The notes: generated by a model from the sequence alone, not told the origin. Positions 7,933 through 16,132 are shown, counted from the first letter of the stretch. The stretch: 38,182 nucleotides of DNA from Lentisphaerae bacterium RIFOXYA12_64_32 (GCA_001803235.1 MHBL01000364.1:1-38182); one strand, 5' to 3'. Made by a program: numbers and translations.

Positions 7933-9171
7933 CTACTTGTCGAGTTTCCAGACCCTGGCGTCGCCGCCCGCCACGCAGACGCTTTCGATGCACACCTCCA
8001 GCGGCTGCTCGGGGGCGCCGAAAACGGGGACGATCTCCAGGCTGTGGTCGACGGCCGGGTCGAGCCCGGTGGCGGCGACGTGCACCATGCGCCCCGTGTT
8101 GTTGGGGCCGAGTTGGCAGGTGTCGAACTGCGTCTCCTTGCCGTCGATGGTCAGCTTGCACTTGGCGGAACGCGGCGAGGACTGGCCAAAGAGCAGGACC
8201 GTCCCGCCCCTGAACCCGAGCTTCAGCGGCTTCGCCGGCTCGATCGGTTCGGTCTTGCTCCTGTCCTTCGGGATGAAATTGGCGGCAACGGTCAGGTCGT
8301 CCAGCCATCGCGTCATCAGGAAATCGAACGCGCAGTAGTCGGTGCTGGGTGCGGTCACGCGCCATCCCGGCGGCAGCGGGGCGAGGGACGACAGCCGCAC
8401 GCGCGCCACATGTGTGTAGGTGTCGGCGTTCAGCATCGCCTGCGGAGCGCTGCAGACGACCTTGTCGGCAACGGCCTGGTTGAAGGCGGCCCAGGCAGCT
8501 TCGGCGTACATCGCGTACCCCTTGTCGCCCGGATGGCAGGTGTCGAACGACTCGGGCGTCCAGATCGCGTCGAGGTCGATCTCGCCCTTCTTGTGCTTGT
8601 CCTGCATCAGCGTGATGGCATCGCCGCAGGGCACGTTGTAGGCCTTGGCGATCTCCAGGTGCGCGGTGCGGCGTTTCATCTTCTCGGTCGTGCCGTCGGT
8701 CACGAAACTCCTGGCCGCCAGGAACATCTGGATCACCGGGCAGTGCGCCTCGGTGATCAGCCGGCGGACGATGGCCTCCTGCGAGGCCAGCGTGTCGGGC
8801 GTTGTCTCATAGGCCCCGTCGTTGAGCGTGTAATCCAGGAAGACGAGGTCGGGCTCGTAGGCCAGCACGTCGCGGTCGAGTCGGAAGGCGCCGAGTTGCG
8901 AGCCCGTGCCGCCGATCGCCGCGTCGATGCACTTGAAGTGCGCCTTCGGGTATTTCTCCTCCATCTGTCGCCCGACGATCGCACGGTAGGAGGTCGTCTG
9001 CGGGTTGCTCGCGCGCGCGCCCCAAGACAGAGAGCCGCCGAAGAACACGACCGTCAGCCGGTCACCTGCCTCGGCACGCTGCGCGAAACTCTCGAACGAT
9101 GGCGTCGCCGTGGACGCCCCGGCGCACATTCCCATGGCCATGAGTGCTCCTGTCAGCATGGTTGTCCTCAT
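7933..9171 (-). CDS. Secreted SGNH/GDSL-family esterase
   Basis: The ATG at 9171 follows GGAG with a 10-nt spacer and opens a 412-residue protein with a signal peptide (MRTTMLTGALMAMGMCAGAS). SGNH blocks are visible: block I FFGGSLSWG with Ser47, block II AAIGGTGS with Gly, block III DYTLND with Asn117, and block V FDTCHPGDKGY with Asp210 and His213. The family hydrolyses ester groups on carbohydrates or lipids. In this setting, acetyl removal from polysaccharides is a reasonable inference. The last 150 residues form a separate beta-rich domain with no recognisable family. Longer upstream frames only add Arg-rich nonsense. It is transcribed in the same direction as the small exported genes and the GntR regulator to its right. 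Confidence 0.85.
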   Translation of the reverse strand: MRTTMLTGALMAMGMCAGASTATPSFESFAQRAEAGDRLTVVFFGGSLSWGARASNPQTTSYRAIVGRQMEEKYPKAHFKCIDAAIGGTGSQLGAFRLDRDVLAYEPDLVFLDYTLNDGAYETTPDTLASQEAIVRRLITEAHCPVIQMFLAARSFVTDGTTEKMKRRTAHLEIAKAYNVPCGDAITLMQDKHKKGEIDLDAIWTPESFDTCHPGDKGYAMYAEAAWAAFNQAVADKVVCSAPQAMLNADTYTHVARVRLSSLAPLPPGWRVTAPSTDYCAFDFLMTRWLDDLTVAANFIPKDRSKTEPIEPAKPLKLGFRGGTVLLFGQSSPRSAKCKLTIDGKETQFDTCQLGPNNTGRMVHVAATGLDPAVDHSLEIVPVFGAPEQPLEVCIESVCVAGGDARVWKLDK

Positions 9172-9221
9172 TGGTCTGTAACTCCAGTTCCTTTTGGTGT
9201 CTGAACGCTGTTGCGGCATGT

Positions 9222-9611
9222 TCACCGCTTTTCTGCCGTGATCCGGAGATGCAGGATCCGCTTGCCTTTCGTGTCGCTGACGAAGACCCACGGCTCCAGC
9301 AGGCCGTCGGGCCAGACCGCCAGCAGTCCGGGGCCGCTCAGGCCGCCGACGCGCACGCCCAGCGGGCGCAGGCGGGCGTCGTAACCGAGAATGCCCTGCG
9401 GGCAGGACAGCCACCACGTGCCGTCTGCGAACGACCACAGCCCGTCCCCGGCATCGCACACCACGCCGCGCATGCCGGCGCTCGGCAAGGGTTCGGTGCC
9501 GGGCGGCTGGCTCTGGCCGAGAATGCCGGACAGGCGCAGTCCCTCGCCACGGAGCGTCAAGGGTGCGAGAAGAGCCAGGGCAGCGATGACGGCTGCCGGA
9601 ATCCAGCGCAT
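9222..9611 (-). CDS. Small exported protein of unknown function (129 aa)
   Basis: The start at 9611 is chosen because AGGAGG lies 7 nt upstream, while the in-frame ATG at 9617 almost touches that site. The start gives MRWIPAAVIAALALLAPLTL as a signal peptide. The mature part contains short Trp- and Gly-rich strands (GDGLWSFADGTWWLSCPQG, LLAVWPDGLLEPWVFVSDT) that suggest a partial beta-propeller or fibronectin-like fold. I do not recognise the family. It lies 50 bp upstream of the SGNH esterase and 14 bp downstream of a 34-residue ORF on the same strand, so the three are probably cotranscribed. Confidence 0.6.
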   Translation of the reverse strand: MRWIPAAVIAALALLAPLTLRGEGLRLSGILGQSQPPGTEPLPSAGMRGVVCDAGDGLWSFADGTWWLSCPQGILGYDARLRPLGVRVGGLSGPGLLAVWPDGLLEPWVFVSDTKGKRILHLRITAEKR

Positions 9612-9625
9612 CGGCATGCCTCCTC

Positions 9626-9730
9626 TCATTTCTCCAGGCACAGTAATCCCATGAGCGTCCGATCCTTCTTGGCGGTGGCGGCCGAAGCCGTCAGCGCGGC
9701 GGCGCACAAGATCGGCAGGATTCGCTTCAT
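9626..9730 (-). CDS. 34-residue exported peptide
   Basis: ATG at 9730 is preceded by AAAGGA with a 9-nt spacer. The product, MKRILPILCAAALTASAATA followed by KKDRTLMGLLCLEK, is essentially a signal peptide with 14 more residues. Its TGA overlaps an in-frame upstream ATG of the next gene (ATGA at 9626-9629), so translation of the two may be coupled. It could be a tiny secreted peptide, a leader that regulates the 9222-9611 gene, or the truncated start of a former secreted protein. Confidence 0.45.
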   Translation of the reverse strand: MKRILPILCAAALTASAATAKKDRTLMGLLCLEK

Positions 9731-9839
9731 TGCACGCTGTCCTTTCATGTGTGTCGGTAACCCCCTCCCGGGTGCGATTCCAGCCAAGCCGCCTTCGTGT
9801 CCGTCCGCGCCGTATGCATCCACCGTGTCGTGGGCACGT

Positions 9840-11243
9840 TCAAGCGATTTTCCAGAGCGGCTCAAGCCGTTTGATGCACGTCTCGACGGAGATCCGGCAG
9901 GTGCGCAGGTCGTGGAGCGCCTCCTCCAGCTTCCGTCGCGCGTTGACGCTGTCCCAGCGCAGTACGAAGTCGTTGCGCGGGCCGGAGCACTCGATCGGCC
10001 GCCACTGCCGGAACTGCGGGTGCCGCCGCGCCGCCGCCAGCCTGACCGGCAGGATGCCGCCCGGCTTCCCGATGATGCGCTGCCCCTCGGCGCCCACGAT
10101 GAACCGGGCGAAATCCGCGGCGAGACCCGCGTGCGGTGAATCCGCCAGCACCGCCACGGCCATGCAGCTCAGGCGGCTCTTCGCCGTCGACGGCAACGCC
10201 ACGGGGGCGACCTTGTACTCCGCCATCACCGGCACGCCGGCGCACCAGAACGGACAGAGGGCGAACAAGGCCGGACGCCGCATCAGCAGTTCGACCGCCG
10301 GCGCACCGGCGATGCCTCTGGGGATATCCGACGGCAGTACCAGAACGGGATCGGGGCACTGCTGCGCCAGTTCGGCGAACCGCCGGACTTCGTCGCGCTG
10401 TTCCGCGAACGGCGCCTGGCCGCATCCGAGCAGCGCCATCACCGCCATGTAGTTGTCGGCAAACACCCCCATTGCCGGTTCGGGAAGCATGCCGTCCGCC
10501 TTCGCCGCCATCGCCTGCTTGATCCACGACAGTGGCGCCGCGTCAAGGCTCCCGATCGCCAGGCCGACATCGGCTGCCAGCCGTCGGTTCACGAAGAGCG
10601 CGTGGGTATGGGCCGCCACCGGGTGGAGCTGCCCCCCCGAGTTCCGGCGCAGGAACCTCTCGGCCGGCCCGAGAAACCGCCCCGTCGTTTGCGCGGGGTC
10701 GAACCACACGGCGAAACGCCGTCCCTCCTCGCGCCGATGCTGCAGCGTGAGGATCTCGCCGTACAGCATGTCGGCGTCGCCGATCCCGTCCTGGCCGTTC
10801 CAGCCCAGCCCGATTTCAACTCTGGTCTCCTGGCGGGTACGCTCGAAGCTGGCGATGAGGCGCCGCCAGGTGTCCCCGGAGTAGCGGTCCACCTCCTGGC
10901 AGTAGATGCGGATCGTGCGGACGCCAGCGGCGGCGCCGGACGCGGCCGGCGAACCGGAGTCGAACGGTACGGCGGGCGGAATAGCGCGGACATAGGTTCC
11001 GGACTGCGGGACCACGTCCAGTATCCCCCGGTCCGCAAGCATCGGGATGACCTCCCGCAGCAGTCGCACCGAGAGGCCCAGTTCCGACGACAGGCGGTGT
11101 ACTCCGGGGAGCTGCCAGCCAAGGGGCTGGGGCGCCTCCCGCACATAGCGCTCCACGACGTGGAGGGCTGCCGCACGCTTCCGGGTAAGCCTGCGCTCGC
11201 TCCCTCTGGCCGTACCGGTGGGTTGTTCGACGCGCTCCCGCAT
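9840..11243 (-). CDS. GntR-type regulator fused to an extracellular-solute-binding-like sensor domain
   Basis: The ATG at 11243 follows GAGG with an 8-nt spacer and gives 467 residues. Residues about 20-90 form a GntR winged helix (LPGVHRLSSELGLSVRLLRE, then IPMLADRGILDVVPQSGTYV). From about residue 105 the sequence resembles family 1 ABC solute-binding proteins: a first strand RTIRIYCQEV, an ADMLYGEILTL hinge region, a GVFADNYMAVMALLGCGQAP helix, FCALCPFW-type strands and FARFIVGAEGQRIIGKPGGI near the end. There is no signal peptide, so the ligand domain should sense a sugar in the cytoplasm. This is a known but uncommon one-component design in PVC bacteria. It probably controls the minus-strand genes to its left. 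The ligand is unknown. Confidence 0.8.
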   Translation of the reverse strand: MRERVEQPTGTARGSERRLTRKRAAALHVVERYVREAPQPLGWQLPGVHRLSSELGLSVRLLREVIPMLADRGILDVVPQSGTYVRAIPPAVPFDSGSPAASGAAAGVRTIRIYCQEVDRYSGDTWRRLIASFERTRQETRVEIGLGWNGQDGIGDADMLYGEILTLQHRREEGRRFAVWFDPAQTTGRFLGPAERFLRRNSGGQLHPVAAHTHALFVNRRLAADVGLAIGSLDAAPLSWIKQAMAAKADGMLPEPAMGVFADNYMAVMALLGCGQAPFAEQRDEVRRFAELAQQCPDPVLVLPSDIPRGIAGAPAVELLMRRPALFALCPFWCAGVPVMAEYKVAPVALPSTAKSRLSCMAVAVLADSPHAGLAADFARFIVGAEGQRIIGKPGGILPVRLAAARRHPQFRQWRPIECSGPRNDFVLRWDSVNARRKLEEALHDLRTCRISVETCIKRLEPLWKIA

Positions 11244-11441
11244 TTGGGTATCCTCGCTGCGGCGGGTTGCGATCCGGCCGGACTGCACAGAACAGGCAAC
11301 TATACTCTATCTGTAACCATTCTGCAACCGTATGGAGTTGCGATTCAGGGCTGTTTCAAGATCTGGCGCCGCGTCTCGGAAGGCCACGCCTCCGCGCACA
11401 CCAAGCAGGCATAGCCATCAAGCTAACGGCGGTGGCTTGCG

Positions 11442-11863
11442 CATGTACCGCAATTCGGCTACCCGTTCGGGTATCAACCCGCCTACGACGAACACGGCGA
11501 TTACGTCATCCGCAGCGTGGAGGCGGCCGGTTACTGGTTCGCGCGGTCGACGGCCAACGGACCGAACACCATCGACGGCATCAAACAACCGCATGGGGCG
11601 GTCGGTCTTGTGTCAGCGTGCCGCGGGTGCTCGAGCAGGCGCTGGCGTATGGCCTGTACGCCGGGGTGGTGCTCTACGACGGCATGAAGATCAAGGAGAA
11701 CTTCGAACGCTCGCGCCAGCGGATGGCCGACCTCAAGGGGTGCCCCGGCGTGCTGGGGTACGGGTTCATGGACGAGCCTTTCGTATGGGGGACCGAGCCC
11801 TGGGAGATGAACGAATTGAGGAAGAGACTCGGCGACGCCGCACGTCTTGCCGGCTTGCGGTAG
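11442..11863 (+). pseudogene. Composite relic: polysaccharide deacetylase fragment followed by fragment of an unidentified enzyme
   Basis: In one frame from about 11442 the translation reads FGYPFGYQPAYDEHGDYVIR and then SVEAAGYWFARSTANGPNTI. This matches the late part of CE4 polysaccharide deacetylases, in which a YPFG strand is followed by AVEAAGYxxARST. After about 11615 that frame decays. A second frame (ending TAG at 11861-11863) reads LEQALAYGLYAGVVLYDGMK and later LKGCPGVLGYGFMDEPFVWG, which looks like part of a TIM-barrel glycosidase-type protein with a GYGFMDEP motif. The two pieces are in different frames, lack starts and look joined by deletion. Nothing else is seen between 11244 and 11441. 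Confidence 0.5.
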
Positions 11864-11947
11864 CCCACGGGTTCTGTCGGAGTCGAGGTTCGCCGCTGCA
11901 TGGTTCGAAGTTTTGGCTTGTAAGTTGTAAATATTCCGGTAAAGTTG

Positions 11948-13102
11948 ATGTCAATGTATTCAAGATTACTAAAGAAGCCGACGGCGTCCATTCTCCTGCT
12001 GGGTCCCCGGGGAACGGGAAAATCGACGTGGATCCGGCAGCATTTCGCGGACGCCATACGCTATGATCTGCTCAACACAGGCGAGGCATTGCGCCTCGAA
12101 CGTGAACCCAGCTTGCTGTTCCATGAATTGAGAACCTTGCCGGCGGGCAGTTGGGTGGTGCTTGATGAAGTGCAGAAGGTTCCCGCCCTGCTGAACGAAG
12201 TGCAGCGCCTGATGGAGGATTGCGGGCTGCTTTTCATCCTTTGCGGTTCGAGTGCACGGAAACTGAAGCGCTCGGGCACTAATCTGCTGGCCGGTCGCGC
12301 GATTGACACGCGCATGTTCCCGTTGGCCTCGGCGGAAGTGGGGCCAGGCTTCGACATGGCCAGGGCCATCGCCAACGGCATGATGCCGCTGGCCGTTACC
12401 GGTGGCGATCCGACGGGGTTTCTGACCACGTATGCGCACACCTATCTCAACGAGGAGATTCGCGCCGAAGCCGTCACGCGCAACGTGGCATCATTCTCGC
12501 GCTTCCTCGAGATCGCGGCAAGGCAGAATGGCCAGGTGACCAACTTGAGCAACATCTCGCGGGAGGCCGCGGTGCCCCGGGCCACCGTGCAGAACTACTT
12601 CGACATCATGGTTGACACCCTGCTTGGCTACTGGCTGGAGCCCTGGAAGCTGAAGCGGGCGACCAAGCAGGTGGGCCACCCCAAGTTTTACCTCTTTGAC
12701 GGTGGCGTAGCACGCGCTCTTTCTGGACGTTTGCCCTATCCGCCGTCCCAGGAAGAAGCCGGCCCCCTTCTGGAGACGCTGGTTCTCCACGAAGTGCGCG
12801 CCTTTCTCGGGTACAGCGGGCTGCGTTATGGCCTTCATTTCTGGCGCAACTATGATGGTGCGGAGGTTGATCTCCTGTGCGAGACTACGGACGGGTTTGT
12901 CGCGGTTGAGATCAAGGCAGCCAAGCGCTGGGAAAAACGCTTTTCCGGCGGACTGCGCCGGTTGCGCGAAGAGTTGGCACCACGGCGTGTAAACACGTTC
13001 GGTGTCTACTTGGGCGAACACCCGGCACTGCTGGACGACGTGCTGGTCCTGCCGGCAGTGGAATTCCTCCAGCGCCTGTGGCGTGGTGAGATCACCGGGT
13101 GA
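11948..13102 (+). CDS. AAA ATPase with DUF4143 domain
   Basis: This 384-residue protein has Walker A GPRGTGKST (about 19-27), Walker B WVVLDEVQ and an arginine-rich sensor region. A winged-helix segment (ISREAAVPRATVQNYFDIMV) is followed by a C-terminal DUF4143/PD-(D/E)xK-like part: FWRNYDGAEVDLLCE, then VAVEIKAAKRWEKRF. Such proteins are widespread, are often carried on mobile regions and have no established function. Start choice is uncertain: ATG 11948, ATG 11954 or TTG 11945. The only ribosome-site candidate is a weak GGTAAAG. The local upstream DNA is much more AT-rich than the window average, which suggests transfer. It converges on the next gene with a 26-bp gap. Confidence 0.85.
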   Translation: MSMYSRLLKKPTASILLLGPRGTGKSTWIRQHFADAIRYDLLNTGEALRLEREPSLLFHELRTLPAGSWVVLDEVQKVPALLNEVQRLMEDCGLLFILCGSSARKLKRSGTNLLAGRAIDTRMFPLASAEVGPGFDMARAIANGMMPLAVTGGDPTGFLTTYAHTYLNEEIRAEAVTRNVASFSRFLEIAARQNGQVTNLSNISREAAVPRATVQNYFDIMVDTLLGYWLEPWKLKRATKQVGHPKFYLFDGGVARALSGRLPYPPSQEEAGPLLETLVLHEVRAFLGYSGLRYGLHFWRNYDGAEVDLLCETTDGFVAVEIKAAKRWEKRFSGGLRRLREELAPRRVNTFGVYLGEHPALLDDVLVLPAVEFLQRLWRGEITG

Positions 13103-13128
13103 CTGAACCTCTCCGGTTTCTTCGCATA

Positions 13129-14649
13129 TTACCGCCTCCCCACCCGCACCGTACTCAGCGGGTACCAACCGTCGCTGTCGCGGCCCTTGATGCCGAGCCG
13201 GACCACGGGCGTTTCCGCGGACTCCGCAACCACGCCGACGGCAAGCTGGCACTCGCCGGGGGGCGTATCCGCGGGCAGCGTGACGGTGTCGGTGACCGGG
13301 ACGACATCGCCCGGCGGCAGGTCCGGTGCTGCGGCGAGGAACGACTCGGCAAACAGTTCGACCGAGCCGGGCAGCCAGCGGTTCACGGTGACGCCACCGA
13401 CGCACACGGCGTTCCAGCCGGCCGCGTTCGAGAACCGGTACGCGACGCGGTACGGTCGGTAGCACGGCGCGGACCCGACGTTCTGCCACTTCATTGCGAG
13501 CTGCAGCGGTGCGCCTAATTGCACCGTAGACGGGTGCGAGAGTTCGCGCAGCACGAGCCGGTAGCCGAACCGGCGCAGGAACCGCTCGATCTCGGGTTTG
13601 ACCGCATCTCCCGGCGGCAGTGGCGCGGACTTGTTGTTCAGGTATGATGCGTGCGTGGCCAGCGCGTAGTTGAAGATGTGACGCAGCGACCAGCCTTCCT
13701 CGACCCACTTGCGCGCGTCCCAGCAGCTCTCGTACGCGACGGGTGCTGTCTTCCAGGCATCTCCGAGATTTGCCTCACGGAACCAGGTCGGGTACCCCTG
13801 GCACATGTGGCACCAGGTTTTGCTGAACCCGCCCATGTCGCCGAGGCAGTCGGCGCGCCAGCCGGCGCCGCGCTGCGTGGCGTAGCTGAGCGACTTGCCG
13901 CCGCCGATCAACATGATCAGCGGCGTACGCGGGAACGCGGCGAGGTACGCGTCCACCACCTGCTGCTGGTGTTCCAGGGTCGGCATCTTGTACGTCTTGC
14001 AGCCGCTGAGGTGCCACTCGCCCCACCAGCCGAGCGAGCCGATGTCGATGTGGTCGATGTCCGGGTTCCCGTCGTAGAGCTGGCCGAGCCGCTGGATGAA
14101 GTCGAGGTGCTTCGACAGCGTGGCCGGGTCGTCGAAGTCAGGGATCGGCAGGTCCTTAGTGCTGTCGTAGTTCGCGATCAGGATGCGGCCGCCGGCGGCT
14201 TCGAGCCACGCCGGGAGGTACGGCTCTTTGCGGTTCGACGAGTAGCACATGACGCGGAACGCGAGCTTCTGTCCCGCCTCGCGCGTCTCCTTCAGGACGC
14301 GCTCCATGAACGTCGTGTCGATCTTGCTGGGCTCCGGTTCGAGCGTGCCCCAGCCCCAGCGTGCGTAGTGAACGGTCGACGGGATCCACGCCGGCAGCGT
14401 CTTGTCTTGCTTTGCCGTGCGGTGGAACGTCTCCCAGCCCATCCCCGGGTTGGCGAGAATCTCATCCGTTTCTTCGGGTGTTACCGTGACCGTGGCTTCC
14501 GCGGGTCGTGGCGCGGCAGGCTTCGCCGCGGGCGCCTGGACCGCGGGTGGCGGCGGTGCGGTGAGCGGCGGCTCGCGCCGGGCGCAGCCGGCGGCCAGGA
14601 GGGCAGAGGCAAGGGGCAGGCAGGTGATGAGATGTGGGTACGGACGCAT
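13129..14649 (-). CDS. DUF4832-family lipoprotein, putative glycan-related
   Basis: The ATG at 14649 has AAGGA 7 nt upstream and gives a 506-residue protein. It begins with a lipoprotein signal ending LASALLAAGC, whose Cys would be lipidated, then a Pro/Ala-rich linker. The conserved opening ILANPGMGWETFHRT and the segments YARWGWGTLEPEPS, IDIGSLGWWGEWHLSG and SWDARKWVEEGW-like strings are typical of the DUF4874/DUF4832 pair: a TIM-barrel-like N-terminal region followed by a beta-sandwich (QLAMKWQNVGSAPCYRPYRV). The biochemical role is not established, though relatives occur with polysaccharide-degrading genes. It is probably anchored to a membrane. Its upstream region holds the MITE-like element. 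Confidence 0.8.
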   Translation of the reverse strand: MRPYPHLITCLPLASALLAAGCARREPPLTAPPPPAVQAPAAKPAAPRPAEATVTVTPEETDEILANPGMGWETFHRTAKQDKTLPAWIPSTVHYARWGWGTLEPEPSKIDTTFMERVLKETREAGQKLAFRVMCYSSNRKEPYLPAWLEAAGGRILIANYDSTKDLPIPDFDDPATLSKHLDFIQRLGQLYDGNPDIDHIDIGSLGWWGEWHLSGCKTYKMPTLEHQQQVVDAYLAAFPRTPLIMLIGGGKSLSYATQRGAGWRADCLGDMGGFSKTWCHMCQGYPTWFREANLGDAWKTAPVAYESCWDARKWVEEGWSLRHIFNYALATHASYLNNKSAPLPPGDAVKPEIERFLRRFGYRLVLRELSHPSTVQLGAPLQLAMKWQNVGSAPCYRPYRVAYRFSNAAGWNAVCVGGVTVNRWLPGSVELFAESFLAAAPDLPPGDVVPVTDTVTLPADTPPGECQLAVGVVAESAETPVVRLGIKGRDSDGWYPLSTVRVGRR

Positions 14650-14771
14650 GGCGGTTCCTTCTCCGTCTGTGCGGTTGCCGAACCGGCAAGCCGCTTCCCT
14701 CAACCGATTCGCCGCACAACGTAGCCGTCCGGCACCGCGTTTTCGAGCGCGGCGGGCGAATGCAGCCTCCA

Positions 14772-14944
14772 TGATGCGTGTAATGCGTCAGTCGCGGGTG
14801 CACGGTTGGGCGGTAAATGGCCAACGTGGCGGGAGCGGCTCGCTCCCGCGGGTGTCGGAGCGAGCCGCTCCGACCACTTTAGGCGTCAGCCCAGGTCAGA
14901 CTTCGACCTTATCTCCACCCGCGACTGACGCATTACATGATGCG
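14772..14944. mobile_element. MITE-like element with 22-bp inverted repeats and 7-bp target duplication
   Basis: The ends at 14779-14800 and 14916-14937 are perfect 22-bp inverted repeats beginning TGTAATGCGTCAG. They are flanked by identical TGATGCG heptamers at 14772-14778 and 14938-14944, as expected for a target-site duplication. The 159-bp element codes for nothing. Inside are two perfect hairpins: 14829-14849 (GCGGGAGCG, loop GCT, CGCTCCCGC) and 14854-14874 (GTCGGAGCG, loop AGC, CGCTCCGAC). It lies between the divergent DUF4832 and prepilin genes, 13 bp upstream of the likely prepilin promoter. No transposase is in the window, so any transposition would be in trans. Confidence 0.75.
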
Positions 14945-14956
14945 TGCCGGCACGAT

Positions 14957-14985
14957 TTGTGCGGTACGTTTCTGTGTGGTATAAT
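14957..14985 (+). promoter_or_regulatory. Sigma-70-type promoter for the prepilin-like gene
   Basis: A consensus TATAAT at 14980-14985 is preceded by TTGTGC at 14957-14962 with a 17-bp spacer. Transcription would start near 14992, leaving an untranslated leader of about 118 nt before the ATG at 15110. It is the clearest vegetative promoter in the window and starts 12 bp after the right target duplication of the MITE-like element. Confidence 0.65.
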
Positions 14986-15109
14986 GGAATGTACCCAGTG
15001 CGGTCGGTGTGGTGCAAGACGGGACTCTGAGCGGCGAGACAGTGTGGGGCAGGCCGAAAGGGGGACGGATGACGGACGACGCGGTTGCCCGCGATGAAGG
15101 AGGTCCAGG

Positions 15110-15847
15110 ATGAAGGCGAAACCCTGCGGTCGCGAGACGAGCGGCGCGCAACCGGCGTACGGACGAGTGCCTGAGGGCAGGACTGCACCGGCCGGCGCTT
15201 CGCACCGGCGGTTCACGCTCATCGAGTTGTTGGTCGTTATTGCGATCATCGCCATTCTGGCTTCCATGCTGCTGCCCTCCTTGCAGCAGGCCAAGGGCAA
15301 GGCGACTCAGGCAACCTGCATGGGGAACCTGCGCCAGCTCGGGCAGTGCACCGTGATGTACACGAACGACTGGCCCGACTTTCTGCCCTACGGCTACACT
15401 TCCGCAGTGCCCTGGTACATGCGACTCGACCCGTACATGGGCGGTCAGGAAGTGCGCGAGTGTCCCACGCTCGACGCCAGCCTGCGGCTTTACTCGTACG
15501 GCTGGAATTCGGAGATGACCTCGGCAACCAGTCTGAAGTCCATCCTGAAGCCCACCGAGACTGTGCTCCTGGCCGACGCGGCACAGGTCTGGTATCCCAC
15601 CCCGAATGACATTGACCCGAAGACCTGGGCCTTGCGCACGCACTGCCACTGGCAGATGGCGTTCCAGGGCGCCGGCAACTGGAACAGCAACACGTGCTGC
15701 GGCGGTGTGGGTTCGCGCCGCATCCATGTCCGCCACCTCAACCAGGCGAATGTCCTGTGGATCGACGGGCACATGAGCACCTCCACCGGCCGCGAAATCG
15801 TCGCCTACACGCGCGGCAATCCCCTGTGCCTCTGGGACAAACTGTAA
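15110..15847 (+). CDS. Prepilin-type secreted protein with H-X9-DG tail
   Basis: The start follows AAGGAGG with a good spacer. The 245-residue protein has a 34-residue leader and then FTLIELLVVIAIIAILASML, a type IV pilin/pseudopilin-like membrane helix with Glu at +5. The residue before the cleavage site is Arg rather than the usual Gly, as I remember for many Lentisphaerota proteins of this class. Near the C-terminus RHLNQANVLWIDGHM fits the H-X9-DG motif of this family. The middle has Cys, Trp and Tyr residues typical of the exported domain. Such proteins occur in large paralogous sets in PVC genomes, with unknown individual roles. It converges with the beta-lactamase relic. Confidence 0.85.
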   Translation: MKAKPCGRETSGAQPAYGRVPEGRTAPAGASHRRFTLIELLVVIAIIAILASMLLPSLQQAKGKATQATCMGNLRQLGQCTVMYTNDWPDFLPYGYTSAVPWYMRLDPYMGGQEVRECPTLDASLRLYSYGWNSEMTSATSLKSILKPTETVLLADAAQVWYPTPNDIDPKTWALRTHCHWQMAFQGAGNWNSNTCCGGVGSRRIHVRHLNQANVLWIDGHMSTSTGREIVAYTRGNPLCLWDKL

Positions 15848-15849
15848 GC

Positions 15850-16110
15850 CGCCTTTTTTGCCGCCCTGCCAACCACGACGCTCCACGCCGTCCGTGATCG
15901 TTCCCCGTTCGTCGAGTCGATCGACATGTTGGTCGCGCAGGCCCTGCCGTGGCCGAACACCCCGCCGTTGGTCGACCAACCGAGCCCGTACCCCTCCGGA
16001 AGGGCACCCCCAGTCTGTTTCCGGGTCATCTCCGTGACCGCCGCGTCCGAAAGATACCGTTTCCCCTCAAACACGCCCCGATTGCGCACCATCTGGCAAC
16101 GGGGAAACCG
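15850..16110 (-). pseudogene. Beta-lactamase-family serine hydrolase, C-terminal relic
   Basis: The minus-strand translation reads CQMVRNRGVFEGKRYLSDAA and then VTEMTRKQTGGALPEGYGLG, followed by WSTNGGVFGHGRACATNMSI and DSTNG. This is the late conserved region of class C-like serine hydrolases, with GYGLGW and FGHGRA in place of the usual GHGGA. After NG the frame is lost, and the expected ending (a VERRGWQGGKKGG-like string) continues in another frame. The Ser-x-x-Lys and Tyr-x-Asn motifs are absent because the N-terminal two thirds are missing. It is a relic that ends against the 3' end of the prepilin gene. Confidence 0.55.
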
Positions 16111-16132
16111 TGGCCTTCTATCGCCGGCGCAA

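Noticed and set aside
14933..15979. A 348-codon minus-strand frame across the prepilin gene
   Set aside because: It is antisense to a gene with strong family motifs, a ribosome site and a promoter. Only its first few codons beyond 15850 reflect a real relic (beta-lactamase family).
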